Assembly: GCF_030161595.1 (NCBI RefSeq)
Contig: NZ_BSUM01000001.1
Span: forward strand, 1,612,001-1,676,000
Origin: Litorihabitans aurantiacus
GTDB lineage: Bacteria; Actinomycetota; Actinomycetes; Actinomycetales; Beutenbergiaceae
Direction: 5' to 3'
Length of the DNA stretch: 64,000 nucleotides
The notes beneath the pieces were generated by a model. That model had not been told where the DNA came from, searched no databases, and was given only the letters and a program-made list of their open reading frames with translations. Made by a program: the position numbers and the translations under genes. Within the stretch, counting starts at the first letter, position 1. Every line of letters begins with the position of its first letter. Positions 27,859 to 35,537 of this stretch are shown in pieces.

Positions 27859-28808
27859 TGACGTTCTTCCAGGACCACAGCCAGAAGCGTGCCCAGTGGC
27901 AGCCGAAGCGCCGCAACGGGGCGACGGCGTCGGGCACGACGGTGATCCACACCTACGAGGCCCCGGCCGGCCGGACAGCGAGGCAGGGCGCGGACTACTT
28001 CCTCACCCGCGACAACCCGGCTTCGTACCACTACCTGTGCGACGCGCTCGGCGGCGCGCTGCAGCTCGCGCCCTGGTCGGCCGAGACGTGGCACGACACG
28101 GCCTCGAACAACTGGTCGGTCGGGATCAGCATGATGACCCGCGCCGCGGACTGGCCCGACCTGACCGACGAGCAGCGCGACCACCTCGTGCACGGCGCAG
28201 CACTCGGGGCGCACCGCTACTCGCGCTGGCGCGTCTCCCAGGGCCTGGCCCCGGTGCCCGCACGGCGCATCACTCGCGAGCAGGCCATGCGCCGCGAGGC
28301 CGGCTTCATCGAGCACGGCGAGATGGACCCCGGCCGCCGCTCCGACCCGGGCAAGCACTTCCCCTGGGAGCAGTTCCTCACCTACTTCCGCCGCCTCGAG
28401 AGCGGCACCAACCCGTCCGAGGAGGACGACATGAGTCAGGCCGACGTCGAGCAGGTCAACGACTACCTCGACCAGCGCATCAAGGACCTGTTCGGGACGC
28501 AGACGCTGCGGCAGATCGTGGCCGAGGAGGTCGACCGTGCCGGCGGGAACATCACCCGGTACACCGACCGCCGCGTCACCGATCTGCACCGTGAGTCGTT
28601 CAAGCGACGCGACGAGGTCGGTCGCTACCTCGATCACGTCGCCGCGGCCGCCGTCGGTCAGGTGCTCGCGGGGATCAAGGCGGTCCCGGGCGTGGACGCT
28701 GCCGCGATCGAGCGCGCCGGCGACGAGGCGGTGTCGCGGATCAGTGAGGCCCTCTCGGGAATGACCGCGAAGGTCGTGCTCGACCTGCCCGAGCACACCA
28801 AGGACTGA
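27858..28808 (+). CDS. Endolysin: N-acetylmuramoyl-L-alanine amidase
   Basis: A 316-residue cell-wall hydrolase. An amidase_2/PGRP-like domain spans about residues 25-170. Likely zinc ligands are H31 (VIHTYE) and H79 (TWHDTASNN), plus an acidic residue in DPGRRSDPG near residue 160. The C-terminal 130 residues are helical ([27 protein letters not shown]...) and may serve in cell-wall binding or oligomerisation. No signal peptide is visible, so export should depend on the holins that follow. Confidence 0.85.
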   Translation: MTFFQDHSQKRAQWQPKRRNGATASGTTVIHTYEAPAGRTARQGADYFLTRDNPASYHYLCDALGGALQLAPWSAETWHDTASNNWSVGISMMTRAADWPDLTDEQRDHLVHGAALGAHRYSRWRVSQGLAPVPARRITREQAMRREAGFIEHGEMDPGRRSDPGKHFPWEQFLTYFRRLESGTNPSEEDDMSQADVEQVNDYLDQRIKDLFGTQTLRQIVAEEVDRAGGNITRYTDRRVTDLHRESFKRRDEVGRYLDHVAAAAVGQVLAGIKAVPGVDAAAIERAGDEAVSRISEALSGMTAKVVLDLPEHTKD

Positions 28809-28811
28809 CGC

Positions 28812-29243
28812 GTGGCCGCCCTCGTCGTGCGCCTCTGGCGGCGTGTGCACGAGCCGCGCGCGATCAGCGTCCTGTACCTCGTGCAGTACCTGACCTTGAC
28901 CGCCGCCGGCGGCTACGCCCTGTGGCGGCCGCCGTCCTCGATCGAGGGCGCCTACGGCGCCGGCGCGATGCTCACCCTCGCTGCGCTGCTCGTCGTGGGC
29001 GGGCTCATCGGCGCCATCGCCGTCCTGCCCGGGAAGTACGAGCTCGAGCGCCTGGCCGTCATCGGTGTGGCGCTCGCGTCGCTGATCTACGTGATCGTCA
29101 TCGTCGGGCTGCACGCGACCTCGTCGGGGAACCGGCTGCTGCAGGCCGGGTTCGTCGCGGTGGTGCTGCTCCATCAGGGCGTGAGGTGGGTGCGGATCAA
29201 GGACCGCCCCTTCCGACCCCGTCCCCACACGGTCGAGGCGTAG
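28812..29243 (+). CDS. Holin-like membrane protein (four helices)
   Basis: A 143-residue protein starting at GTG 28812, three bases after the amidase stop. Hydrophobic segments lie at about residues 17-36, 50-72, 80-100 and 108-122, with a basic C-terminus (KDRPFRPRPH). Size, position and membrane pattern fit an actinobacteriophage holin. Confidence 0.68.
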   Translation: MAALVVRLWRRVHEPRAISVLYLVQYLTLTAAGGYALWRPPSSIEGAYGAGAMLTLAALLVVGGLIGAIAVLPGKYELERLAVIGVALASLIYVIVIVGLHATSSGNRLLQAGFVAVVLLHQGVRWVRIKDRPFRPRPHTVEA

Positions 29244-29263
29244 CGCCGGGAAGGAGTCCCGGC

Positions 29264-29536
29264 GTGGAAGTCGGCGACATCATCCAGGGCCTGGCAACAC
29301 TCGGCCTCGGAGCCATCATCACCAAGCTCATCGACTACGCCACCACCCGCCGCCGCGAACAGCGCGAGTCGCAGGGCAAGGCGTGGGAGGAGCGCGACCG
29401 CGAGGCGCGCGCTCGGCGAATCCTCGAGGAGTACGCCCACAAGCTGCGCCGCAACCTGTTCCGGCGCGGCGCGAAGGAAGGACCCGGCGAGGACGACGTC
29501 GCGCCGTGGCCGGACTACCACACCACCAAGGAGTGA
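29264..29536 (+). CDS. Small membrane protein in lysis cassette
   Basis: A 90-residue protein, GTG 29264 with GGAAGGAG at 29249-29256. A short hydrophobic N-terminus (IIQGLATLGLGAIITKLIDYA) is followed by a highly charged helix (RRREQRESQGKAWEERDREARARR). Single-span charged proteins of this kind accompany holins and may be an antiholin or phage spanin-like partner; assignment by position. Confidence 0.6.
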   Translation: MEVGDIIQGLATLGLGAIITKLIDYATTRRREQRESQGKAWEERDREARARRILEEYAHKLRRNLFRRGAKEGPGEDDVAPWPDYHTTKE

Positions 29537-29542
29537 CCCCTC

Positions 29543-29896
29543 ATGCTCACGTTCTCGATCGACCCGGCGCTCGTCATCGCGCTGCTGGTCTCCACCGTCC
29601 TGCCCGTGCTCGTCGGGCTCGTCACCACCAGGGTCACGAGCGGCGGCCGCAAGGCGACCCTGCTCGCGGGGCTCGCGCTGGTGACGTCGCTCCTGACCGA
29701 GCTCGGCTCCGCGATCGCCGCCGACCAGCCCTACGACGTCGGACTCGGGCTGCTCCTCGCGCTGCCGGTGTTCGTCGTCTCCGTCGCGATGCACTACGGC
29801 CTGTGGAAGCCGGTCGGTGCGTCCACCGCCGTGCAGCGCGTCGGCGCTCCGAGGATGACGCGCCGCGAGTACCGCGCCCAGCACCGTATCGACTGA
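29543..29896 (+). CDS. Holin-like membrane protein (three helices)
   Basis: A 117-residue protein after AAGGAG. Three hydrophobic segments (ALVIALLVSTVLPVLVGLV, TLLAGLALVTSLLTELGSAI, GLGLLLALPVFVVSVAMHY) and a basic tail (RMTRREYRAQHRID) match the common holin of Micrococcales phages. It is the last gene of the late operon; a strong hairpin follows. Confidence 0.72.
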   Translation: MLTFSIDPALVIALLVSTVLPVLVGLVTTRVTSGGRKATLLAGLALVTSLLTELGSAIAADQPYDVGLGLLLALPVFVVSVAMHYGLWKPVGASTAVQRVGAPRMTRREYRAQHRID

Positions 29897-29913
29897 GACG
29901 GGAATTCCCGACA

Positions 29914-29945
29914 GCGCCCCGCTCACCTCGTGGTGGGCGGGGCGC
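29914..29945 (+). terminator. Terminator of the phage late operon
   Basis: GCGCCCCGCTCACC (29914-29927) pairs with GGTGGGCGGGGCGC (29932-29945), 14 bp with one G-T wobble. It separates the lysis genes from the independently transcribed protease gene. Confidence 0.7.
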
Positions 29946-29972
29946 AGTCGACCACGAAGCGGAAAGTTGGCG

Positions 29973-30001
29973 TTGACAGCGCTTCACGGGAGAACCATGC
30001 T
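29973..30001 (+). promoter_or_regulatory. Predicted leaderless promoter of the prophage protease
   Basis: Consensus TTGACA (29973-29978), 17-base spacer, CATGCT (29996-30001), then exactly 6 bases to ATG 30008. There is no ribosome binding site. The geometry predicts an mRNA that begins at the start codon, independent of the late operon. Confidence 0.6.
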
Positions 30002-30007
30002 TCCTGC

Positions 30008-31258
30008 ATGGCGAAAACAAGGGTAAAACATGCACGGGTGCTAGGTGCGTTCACAGTAGTCGTGGTCGCGATGGCGGGGCTCGCATCGCCGACGTCTGCG
30101 GAGCCGGGTGACGCCCCTGGTCAGATCCAAAGGGTTGACGGCGCGCCGGTCACCCCCGGAGCCGACGAGATCGGCCGGATCGTCGAGGAGTTCCCTAGCG
30201 ACTTCTCCTACTCGAAGTTCACCGAGAGCGGCGACATCGTGGTCGCCTTCGCTGGTAGCGAGCCCGAGGGGGCCCGCGAGATCTTGGAGTCCTCGGGGTT
30301 GGGCGTCACCATCGTCACCGATACGGGCTTCATCGAATCTGACCTCGAAGCACCGGTGCTGGCGCTCGGCCAAGAGGCCTACCGGTCGCTCGGGCTTGCC
30401 AATGACGTTGAGGCGAGGCCCGACCTCCAATCGTTCATCGTGACGGTCTACGACGAAGACCTCGACTCGACGCGGCTTGACGAGGTCGAGCGGACCCTCG
30501 ACGCGGCCACGACCCAGCGATCGAGCAGCCCGGTCGCTGGCTTCCGGGTCGATGTTCAAACGAGCGAGGGCGACATCGAGCCCACTTCGTGGGACCGGGC
30601 CGGCGGGACCTGGCTGGTTAACGCAAACTCGGGTAACGGGTTCTGCACGTCGAGCTTCGTCGCCAAGCGCGTCAACAGCGCGCCGGTGGGGGTCCTGACG
30701 GCGGGACACTGCCAGACCTCGCCCACCTTCCCGGTCAAGTACTACAAACCGTTCGGGTCGCATGAGAGCTACAACCTCGAGTTTTTCAGTTCGACGTTTG
30801 CCAGCGTCGGCGACGCGGCTTTTTTCCGCTCGCCGCGCATGATGGACGCGTGGTACCACTACGACTACTCAAGCGGAGCCCCTGTTCGCCTAGTCCGCGA
30901 CCCTGTAAGGGACGAGACCGTCTGCCGGTTTGGCCGGGTCTCGGAAACATACTCCTGCGGGAAGGTACTAGCCACGCACACGTCCTGGACCCGGCGAAAC
31001 AGCGACGGCACCAGTACCACTATCGGGGGCGTCTTCTCGGTCAACACGTTCAGCCGCAAGGGCGACAGCGGCGGGCCGGTCTTCACCAGCGGGAGCGTGG
31101 GTCAGAACGCGGTTGCGCTCGGACTAAATTCTGCCGGCCGCTTCGTGAGCAACACCGACGTTCCGGTTTATGGCGACGGCGCGAGGATGTGGGCGACCCG
31201 CATCAAGCACGCGGAGTCCCTCACGGGTACCCGGGTTTGCACGGCCCCCGGCTGCTAG
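30008..31258 (+). CDS. Secreted chymotrypsin-like (S1) serine protease, prophage cargo
   Basis: A 416-residue preproprotease. Signal peptide MAKTRVKHARVLGAFTVVVVAMAGLASPTSA (about 31 residues), a propeptide of about 160 residues resembling those of streptogrisin-like proteases, then the catalytic domain. Triad: H234 in TAGHC, D269 in VGDAA, S354 in GDSGGP; cysteine pairs are present (CTSS...GHC, VCRF...SC). The gene is visibly richer in A/T-containing codons (AAA, TTT, GTA) than its neighbours, which suggests transfer. It has its own promoter and terminator after the lysis cassette, the classic site for lysogenic-conversion genes. Substrate unknown. An upstream ORF extension to 29930 lacks signal-peptide logic. 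Confidence 0.85.
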   Translation: MAKTRVKHARVLGAFTVVVVAMAGLASPTSAEPGDAPGQIQRVDGAPVTPGADEIGRIVEEFPSDFSYSKFTESGDIVVAFAGSEPEGAREILESSGLGVTIVTDTGFIESDLEAPVLALGQEAYRSLGLANDVEARPDLQSFIVTVYDEDLDSTRLDEVERTLDAATTQRSSSPVAGFRVDVQTSEGDIEPTSWDRAGGTWLVNANSGNGFCTSSFVAKRVNSAPVGVLTAGHCQTSPTFPVKYYKPFGSHESYNLEFFSSTFASVGDAAFFRSPRMMDAWYHYDYSSGAPVRLVRDPVRDETVCRFGRVSETYSCGKVLATHTSWTRRNSDGTSTTIGGVFSVNTFSRKGDSGGPVFTSGSVGQNAVALGLNSAGRFVSNTDVPVYGDGARMWATRIKHAESLTGTRVCTAPGC

Positions 31259-31289
31259 AGCCGAACAGCCACCACCAACGAGCCCGAAG

Positions 31290-31326
31290 CGCCCCGCTCA
31301 CCCTTCACGGGTGGGCGGGGCGTTTT
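31290..31326 (+). terminator. Intrinsic terminator after the protease
   Basis: CGCCCCGCTCACCC (31290-31303) pairs perfectly, apart from one T-G, with GGGTGGGCGGGGCG (31309-31322), followed by TTTT. A classical rho-independent terminator. The next 140 bases to 31470 show nothing I can support. Confidence 0.8.
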
Positions 31327-31470
31327 GGCGTCTAGGTGCCGTCGCAGGCCTAGGGGGGACAGTGCCTACGACGGCGCTTGCGAGCGTAGGCCCAGATCCA
31401 CCCACCCGCCACCGGAAGCGAGCGGCAGCGCTCGGACGCCGCCTCGCTCAAGGCACGAGCCTTCCACGGC

Positions 31471-31508
31471 AGCGCCCCGCCCAGCCGTGATGGCTGGGCG
31501 GGGGCGCT
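31471..31508. terminator. Second GC-rich hairpin near the prophage end
   Basis: AGCGCCCCGCCCAGCC (31471-31486) pairs with 31492-31508 with one bulged G. The arms share the GCGCCCCGC core with the hairpins at 29914 and 31290, so all three may be related by duplication. Confidence 0.55.
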
Positions 31509-31521
31509 TCGTCATACCCAG

Positions 31522-31821
31522 GTGCGATGCTGCGCCCGTGCCCGGCATTTTCATGGACGTCCCCTCGTGGGACCACGAGCGGCAGCACTCCGCAATCGGT
31601 GGGCCGTCCCCAGCAGGTTCACGCCGTGCCGGTGGCCGCGCGGGCCCATCCCGGTGCGGGCGCGGCTCGTGTGGGAGCGCGACGGGGTCGAGTGGGTCGA
31701 CGGGCGCGCGATGGCATGGACACGGCGGCTCGTGCTCGTGGAGGTGCTCGACGCCAGGCTCGAGCTCAACGGGATCTGGCTCGAAGTGTGCGACGTGCGG
31801 CGCCGGCTGCCGGCTGGCTGA
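31522..31821 (+). CDS. Small protein at the prophage end, start uncertain
   Basis: The last 55 codons (GTG 31654 onward: RARLVWERDGVEWVDGRAMAWTRRLVLVEVLDARLELNGIWLEVCDVRRR) read as a real small beta-rich protein of a kind common in actinobacterial prophages and genomes. The upstream part of the frame is Arg/Pro-rich, and another frame from GTG 31537 (PGIFMDVPSWDHERQHSAIGG) also looks coding, so a frame break near 31600-31650 is possible. No ribosome binding site is clear at any start. Confidence 0.4.
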   Translation: MRCCARARHFHGRPLVGPRAAALRNRWAVPSRFTPCRWPRGPIPVRARLVWERDGVEWVDGRAMAWTRRLVLVEVLDARLELNGIWLEVCDVRRRLPAG

Positions 31822-31956
31822 GCGCGCCGGGGCTATTTGCTCCCTGTTTGCTCCGCGCCCGCACACGCTCCAACAAGCCGCAACATAGCAACGGGTGCGA
31901 ACACCCTGGCCAGAGGCCCCGGCGGCGCCATCGCCGCAGGTCACAGCCCGTTCGTG
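31822..31956. other. Prophage-chromosome junction, possible attachment region
   Basis: 135 bases without a gene between the last phage-like ORF and the 3' end of rnpB. It contains a direct repeat TTTGCTCC (twice, 3 bases apart) at about 31836-31854. The attachment core should lie here or in the rnpB 3' end, but the left junction is not visible for comparison. Confidence 0.3.
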
Positions 31957-32344
31957 GGATGAGTCGGCCGATACGCCGGGTTCTGTCCCCGCCGTCGGTC
32001 TCCCGACGACGGGTGGCGACCATCCATCTACGACGCACGTTGCCGTGCGCCTCCAGCGGCCTACCCGGGAGCGTCGAGCGGGCAGCTCGCTCCCTGTCTG
32101 GCCTTGCTCCGGGTGGGGTTTACCTAGCCGCACCGGTCACCCGGCACGCTGGTGCGCTCTTACCGCACCCTTTCACCCTGACCGCGCCGCTCCCCGAAGG
32201 GAGATGCGCGGCGGTCTTCTCTCTGTGGCACTGTCCCGTGGGTCACCCCAGGTGGCCGTTAGCCACCACCCTGCCCTGTGGAGCCCGGACGTTCCTCGGC
32301 CCCCGGGTCGCCCCGGGGAACGCGGCCGCCTGGCCGACTCATCC
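31957..32344 (-). ncRNA. rnpB: RNase P RNA, bacterial type A
   Basis: Catalytic RNA of RNase P (tRNA 5' maturation). Read on the minus strand, the ends GGATGAGTCGGCC and GGCCGACTCATCC pair perfectly as helix P1. The 5' conserved block GAGGAACGTCCGGGCTCCAC and the 3' block ACAGAACCCGGCGTATCGG form the P4 core. AGTGCCACAGAGA, GGTAAACCCC and AGATGGATGGTCGCC are further universal segments. The length of 388 nt is normal. A -10 box TAGACT lies 7 bases before the predicted 5' end. Confidence 0.97.
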
Positions 32345-32351
32345 GCCCCCG

Positions 32352-32357
32352 AGTCTA
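32352..32357 (-). promoter_or_regulatory. -10 box of rnpB
   Basis: TAGACT on the minus strand ends 7 bases before the first base of helix P1, so it places the transcription start at about 32,344. Confidence 0.6.
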
Positions 32358-32374
32358 GCCGCGCCGCGCGGGTC

Positions 32375-32380
32375 TAGATT
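32375..32380 (+). promoter_or_regulatory. -10 box of the OsmC-like gene (leaderless)
   Basis: TAGATT followed by 6 bases and ATG 32387, with no ribosome binding site. The divergent rnpB promoter is only 18 bases away. Confidence 0.5.
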
Positions 32381-32386
32381 CGCTGC

Positions 32387-32868
32387 ATGGCCACGCACTC
32401 CTACGCCACCGCCCTCACCTGGCAGGGTTCGACCGGGGCGGGCTACGCCGCCTACACCCGCGACCACGACGTCGCCGCACCGCACGCCACCCAGGTCGTC
32501 GCCCTCTCGGCCGACCCCGCCTTCCGCGGCGACCCGGCACGCCTCAACCCCGAGCAGCTCGTGGTCGCGGCCGCGAGCTCCTGCCAGCTGCTGTCGTTCC
32601 TGGCCGTCGCCGCCCGGGCGGGGCTCGACGTCGTGGACTACCGCGACGACGCGACCGCCGTCATGGACCTCGCCGCCGATCCCCCGCGCCTGACCTCGAT
32701 CGACCTGCGCCCGGTGGTCACGATCCTCGCGCCCGACGGCGAGTCCCCGACGCCGTCGCGCGCACCCACGCGCTCCTCGCGCAGGCGCACGAGCAGTGCT
32801 ACATCGCCAACTCGCTGGTCACCCCGGTGCACCTGCACGCCGAGGTCGTGCTCCGCCCCGACGCCTAG
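32387..32868 (+). CDS. OsmC-family protein, one apparent frame break
   Basis: OsmC/Ohr-type thiol peroxidase family, small cytosolic proteins that reduce organic peroxides. The N-terminus (YATALTWQGSTGAGYAAYTRDH) and LNPEQLVVAAASSCQLLSFLAVAARAG carry one conserved cysteine. One added C in run 32745-32748 restores the C-terminus (DAVARTHALLAQAHEQCYIANSLVTPVHLHAEVVLRPDA) with the second cysteine, for 160 residues in total. Both redox cysteines are therefore present once repaired. A clear example of a frame break in an ordinary chromosomal gene. Confidence 0.88.
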
Positions 32869-32871
32869 ACT
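32866..32871 (+). promoter_or_regulatory. -10 box of the YaaA-like gene (leaderless)
   Basis: TAGACT overlaps the TAG stop codon of the OsmC-like gene and ends 6 bases before GTG 32878. Confidence 0.45.
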
Positions 32872-32877
32872 CGTGCG

Positions 32878-33605
32878 GTGCTCCTCGTGCTCCCCCGTCC
32901 CGCGGTCAGACCGCCGGCCCCGCGGGGGCCGCACCCCTCGACGTCGACCGGCTGAGCCTGCCCGGCCTGAACGACCGGCGGAGCACCCTGATCTCGGCGC
33001 TGGCCGAGACCGAGCACGACCCTGCCGCGGCCCCGACGGCACGCGCGGCCGACGTCCTCACCGGCGTGCTCTACGCCGCGGCGGACCTGCCCGGGCTGCT
33101 CGCCCGCCCGGGTGCGGCCGCCGACCGCACCCGCGCCGACGTGCTGATCGCCTCGCCGCTGCTCGGCATGGTCGGTCCCGCCGATCCCGTACCCGCCAGC
33201 CGACTCGCGATGGGGACGGTGCCCGGCGTCGGCGGTCTCGGGCCGTTCTGGCGGCCGGCCATCGAGGAGGCGCTGGCGCAGCGGGCCGACGGCGAGCTCG
33301 TCGTCGACGTCCGCTCCAGCGAGTTCGCGCCCCTGTGGCGTCCGCCGGCGTCCGCCACCTGGGTGACGGTGCGGATCGAGCAGGAGGTCGACGGCGAGCG
33401 GCGCGTGGTCAGCCACTTCGCCAAGCACCTGCGCGGCGTGCTGGTGCGGCACCTGCTGCGGCGCCGGGGCGCGGAACCGAGCGATCTGCGGTCGCTGGCG
33501 CGTGCGGCGCGGGGGCTGGAGCGCAGCGGTCAGATCCTCGGGGTCGAGGTGGCGCCGTCGTCGTCGGCGTCGAAGCCCGACACCCTCACCCTCGTCTCCG
33601 CCTGA
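32878..33605 (+). CDS. yaaA: YaaA-like peroxide-stress protein, one apparent frame break
   Basis: UPF0246/YaaA family, which lowers free iron and DNA damage under hydrogen peroxide. The beginning VLLVLPPSRGQTAGPAGAAPLDVDRLSLPGL appears only after one C is added to run 32892-32896; this is the family's LLLPPSEGK start. The later GPFWRPAIEEAL and LVVDVRSSEFAPLWRP are conserved positions. Restored length 242 residues. Follows the OsmC-like gene by 9 bases, so the two probably act together in oxidative stress. Confidence 0.85.
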
Positions 33606-33610
33606 CCCGG

Positions 33611-33750
33611 CCTCGCTGACGACGGCGAACCCCTCGCCCACGACGGCGCTCCCGCTGGCCGGACGGCGTGTCGGCCGCGACACGCGGCTGCAGCATGGCC
33701 CCGGACGCAGACTGCCGTCGTGGGCGAGGGCGGTGCCGTCGTCAGCGAGG
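33611..33750. repeat. Large imperfect inverted repeat
   Basis: The 37-base arms 33611-33647 and 33714-33750 are complementary at 33 of 37 positions, with a 66-base loop. No gene lies between 33606 and 33903. The structure is longer than a usual terminator and could be an insertion remnant or dispersed repeat. Confidence 0.65.
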
Positions 33751-33799
33751 GGTCGGCATTTGCGGCGATGGGCCCGGCAATCACCTCGCGGCCCGTCTC

Positions 33800-33893
33800 G
33801 TACCCCTCGCGGGCCCCACAGGTACCTCGCGGTGCGCCAAAAGTACCTCGCCGTCCCCCACAAGTACCTCGGGAGCCCCCACAAGTACATCGC
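33800..33893. repeat. Tandem 21-bp repeats with GTACCTCG core
   Basis: Cores GTACCTCG start at 33822, 33843 and 33864, and a GTACATCG variant at 33885, exactly 21 bases apart. A degenerate copy starts at 33800. Flanks CCCACAA and GCC also recur. Two helical turns per unit puts all cores on one face of the DNA. Confidence 0.75.
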
Positions 33894-33903
33894 GACGGGT
33901 GGG

Positions 33904-34638
33904 TCAGTCGTCGAGGCGGACCAGGATGTAGCCGTTCTCCTCGTCGCGCAGCACGGCGTCCTTCGGGGCGGCCTTGATCGCCGAGACCTCCGACAGGCTG
34001 AGGTCGAGCTGCAGCGGCTCGGTCCGGATGCCGCGCAGCCCGAGCACGGCCAGCCCGCCGTTGCTGGCGCGCACCTTCTCGTACAGCGCCAGCAGCGCCT
34101 CGTCGATGCCCGTCGCCGCGACACCGCGGCGAGCCGTCACATCCTCCAGCTGCGCGTCCAGCTCGGTGAACGCGGCATCGCGCTCCGCCGTCGCCGCCGC
34201 GACCTGGGTCTCGATCGCCGCGATCTGCTCGCGAATCGCCGACAGCTCGCCCTCCGCGCCCTCGAGCCCCTCCATCGCCTCGATCTCGACGTCCTCCAGC
34301 ACCGACTGGCGGCGCGCGAGCTGCTCGAGCTCCGCCATCACCGCGACCGAGTCCTTCGCGCCGAAAGCCCCGGAGTCCAGGCGGCCCTGGTCGCGCTGGG
34401 CGCGCGTGCGCACCTGCTCGACGTCGGCCTCCGCCTTCGCCACGGCCCGCCGGTGGTCGTTGACCACGGACTCGGCCAGCACGGAGGAGCGGCGCAAGTC
34501 CTCGGCCCGGCCCGCGAGCTCGGTGAGCGTCGCGAGCGTCGGGTGGCTGCGGCGCGCGTGCGCGACCTTCGCGAGCTGCGTGTCGAGCGCCTGCACGTCG
34601 AGCAGACGCCGCTGGTCGGTGGCGGGGGCGGTGGTCAC
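33904..34638 (-). CDS. Coiled-coil protein of the zinc-ribbon (CT398-like) family, cysteines absent
   Basis: A 244-residue protein, GTG 34638 with GAGGAGG upstream. Residues 10-180 form a long antiparallel coiled coil (LDTQLAKVAHARRSHP..., AELEQLARRQSVLEDVEIEAMEGLEGAEGELSAIREQI), typical of the family usually found after Nif3. The C-terminal part, which in relatives is a C4 zinc ribbon, keeps the pattern (LDLSLSEVSAIKAAPKDAVLRDEENGYILVR), but all four cysteines are replaced. Function of the family is poorly known. Confidence 0.8.
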   Translation of the reverse strand: MTTAPATDQRRLLDVQALDTQLAKVAHARRSHPTLATLTELAGRAEDLRRSSVLAESVVNDHRRAVAKAEADVEQVRTRAQRDQGRLDSGAFGAKDSVAVMAELEQLARRQSVLEDVEIEAMEGLEGAEGELSAIREQIAAIETQVAAATAERDAAFTELDAQLEDVTARRGVAATGIDEALLALYEKVRASNGGLAVLGLRGIRTEPLQLDLSLSEVSAIKAAPKDAVLRDEENGYILVRLDD

Positions 34639-34672
34639 GGGGCCTCCTCAGGCGGGGTGCTCGAGCGGGTGC

Positions 34673-35532
34673 TCAGGCGGGGTGCTCGGGCAGAGGTTCC
34701 TGCACGGCGACGTCGGTCCAGGCATCGGTGCGCGCGGTGGAGACGTGGACCTCCACCGTAGTGCCCCGCGCCGCGGCGTCCTGCCGCAGCTGATCGGCGA
34801 GCGGTGGCAGCCACACCCACTCGCTCGCCCAGTGCGCGGCGTCCAGGAGGAACGGCCGCTCCCCGCCGCGCGGAAGTCGGTCGCGGGGTGGTGACGCAGG
34901 TCCGCGGTCAGGTACACGTCGGCGCCGCTGTCCCGCGCGACCGCGAGGTAACTGTCACCGCTGCCGCCGCACACCGCGACCCGCTCCACCAGCGCGTCGC
35001 CGTCGCCCGCCACCCGGATCCCCTGCGTCGTCGCCGGGAGGACCTCCGCCACGCGGCGCGCGAACGCGGTCAGCGTGACGGGCTCGGCCAGCCGGCCGAC
35101 CCGCCCCGTGCCCGCACCTGCTGCGGCGTCCGGGTGCGTGGCGGGCACGAGCGGCTCCACGTCCACCATACCCACGGCCTCGGCCAGCGACGCCGAGACC
35201 CCGCCCGGGGCGTCGTCGGCGTTCGTGTGCGCGGCGTAGAGCGCGACGCCGGCTCGAACCAGCGTCGTCAGGATGCGGCCCTTCGCGGTCGTCTCGGCGA
35301 TGCTCGTAACGCCGCGCAGCAGCAGCGGGTGGTGCACGAGCAGCAGGTCGGCGCCGATCTCGACAGCCTCGCGCGCCGTCGCCTCGGTCGCCTCGACGGC
35401 GCAGAGCACCCGGCGCACCGGCTGCTGCGGATCACCCGCGATCAGCCCGACGGCGTCCCACTCCTGGGCTGTCGAGCGTGGGTAGCGGCGCTCGAGATCG
35501 CCCAGCAGGTCCTGCAGCGACGAGGTGCTCAC
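34673..35532 (-). CDS. Nif3-like dinuclear metal-centre protein, one apparent frame break
   Basis: NIF3/GTP cyclohydrolase I type 2 family. The metal-binding HHPLLLRG and HTNADDAPGG are visible. GTG 35532 is the start (STSSLQDLLGDLERRYP). One added base in the C run 34861-34864 (G run on this strand) restores the conserved end GERPFLLDAAHWASEWVWLPPLADQLRQ and a 286-residue protein ending at 34673. The out-of-frame version ends in an Arg/Pro-rich shadow. Cellular role of the family is not settled. It follows the suf operon with 5 bases between genes. Confidence 0.85.
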
Positions 35533-35537
35533 GCGCC

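Larger units (their letters stand above)
1..31950. mobile_element. Right-hand part of a siphovirus-type prophage
   Basis: The gene order methyltransferase, primase-helicase, terminases, portal, MuF, scaffold, capsid, connectors, tail tube, chaperone, tape measure, baseplate, fibre, amidase, holins is the standard order of long-tailed phages with HK97-type heads. The left end, integrase and repressor are not in the window, so the left border is unknown. The right border is placed just before rnpB at 31,957, because the genes beyond it are ordinary chromosomal genes. No structural module is missing. The phage may be intact once the homopolymer frame breaks are corrected. Confidence 0.9.

Noticed and set aside
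1-31950. Search for tRNA genes at the prophage end or within the window
   Set aside because: I found no segment with a T-loop GTTCGAATC-type box and acceptor stem; the only structural RNA recognised is rnpB.
33800-33893. 21-bp repeats as a CRISPR array
   Set aside because: Units are contiguous, without spacers of 30 bases or more, and no cas gene is present.
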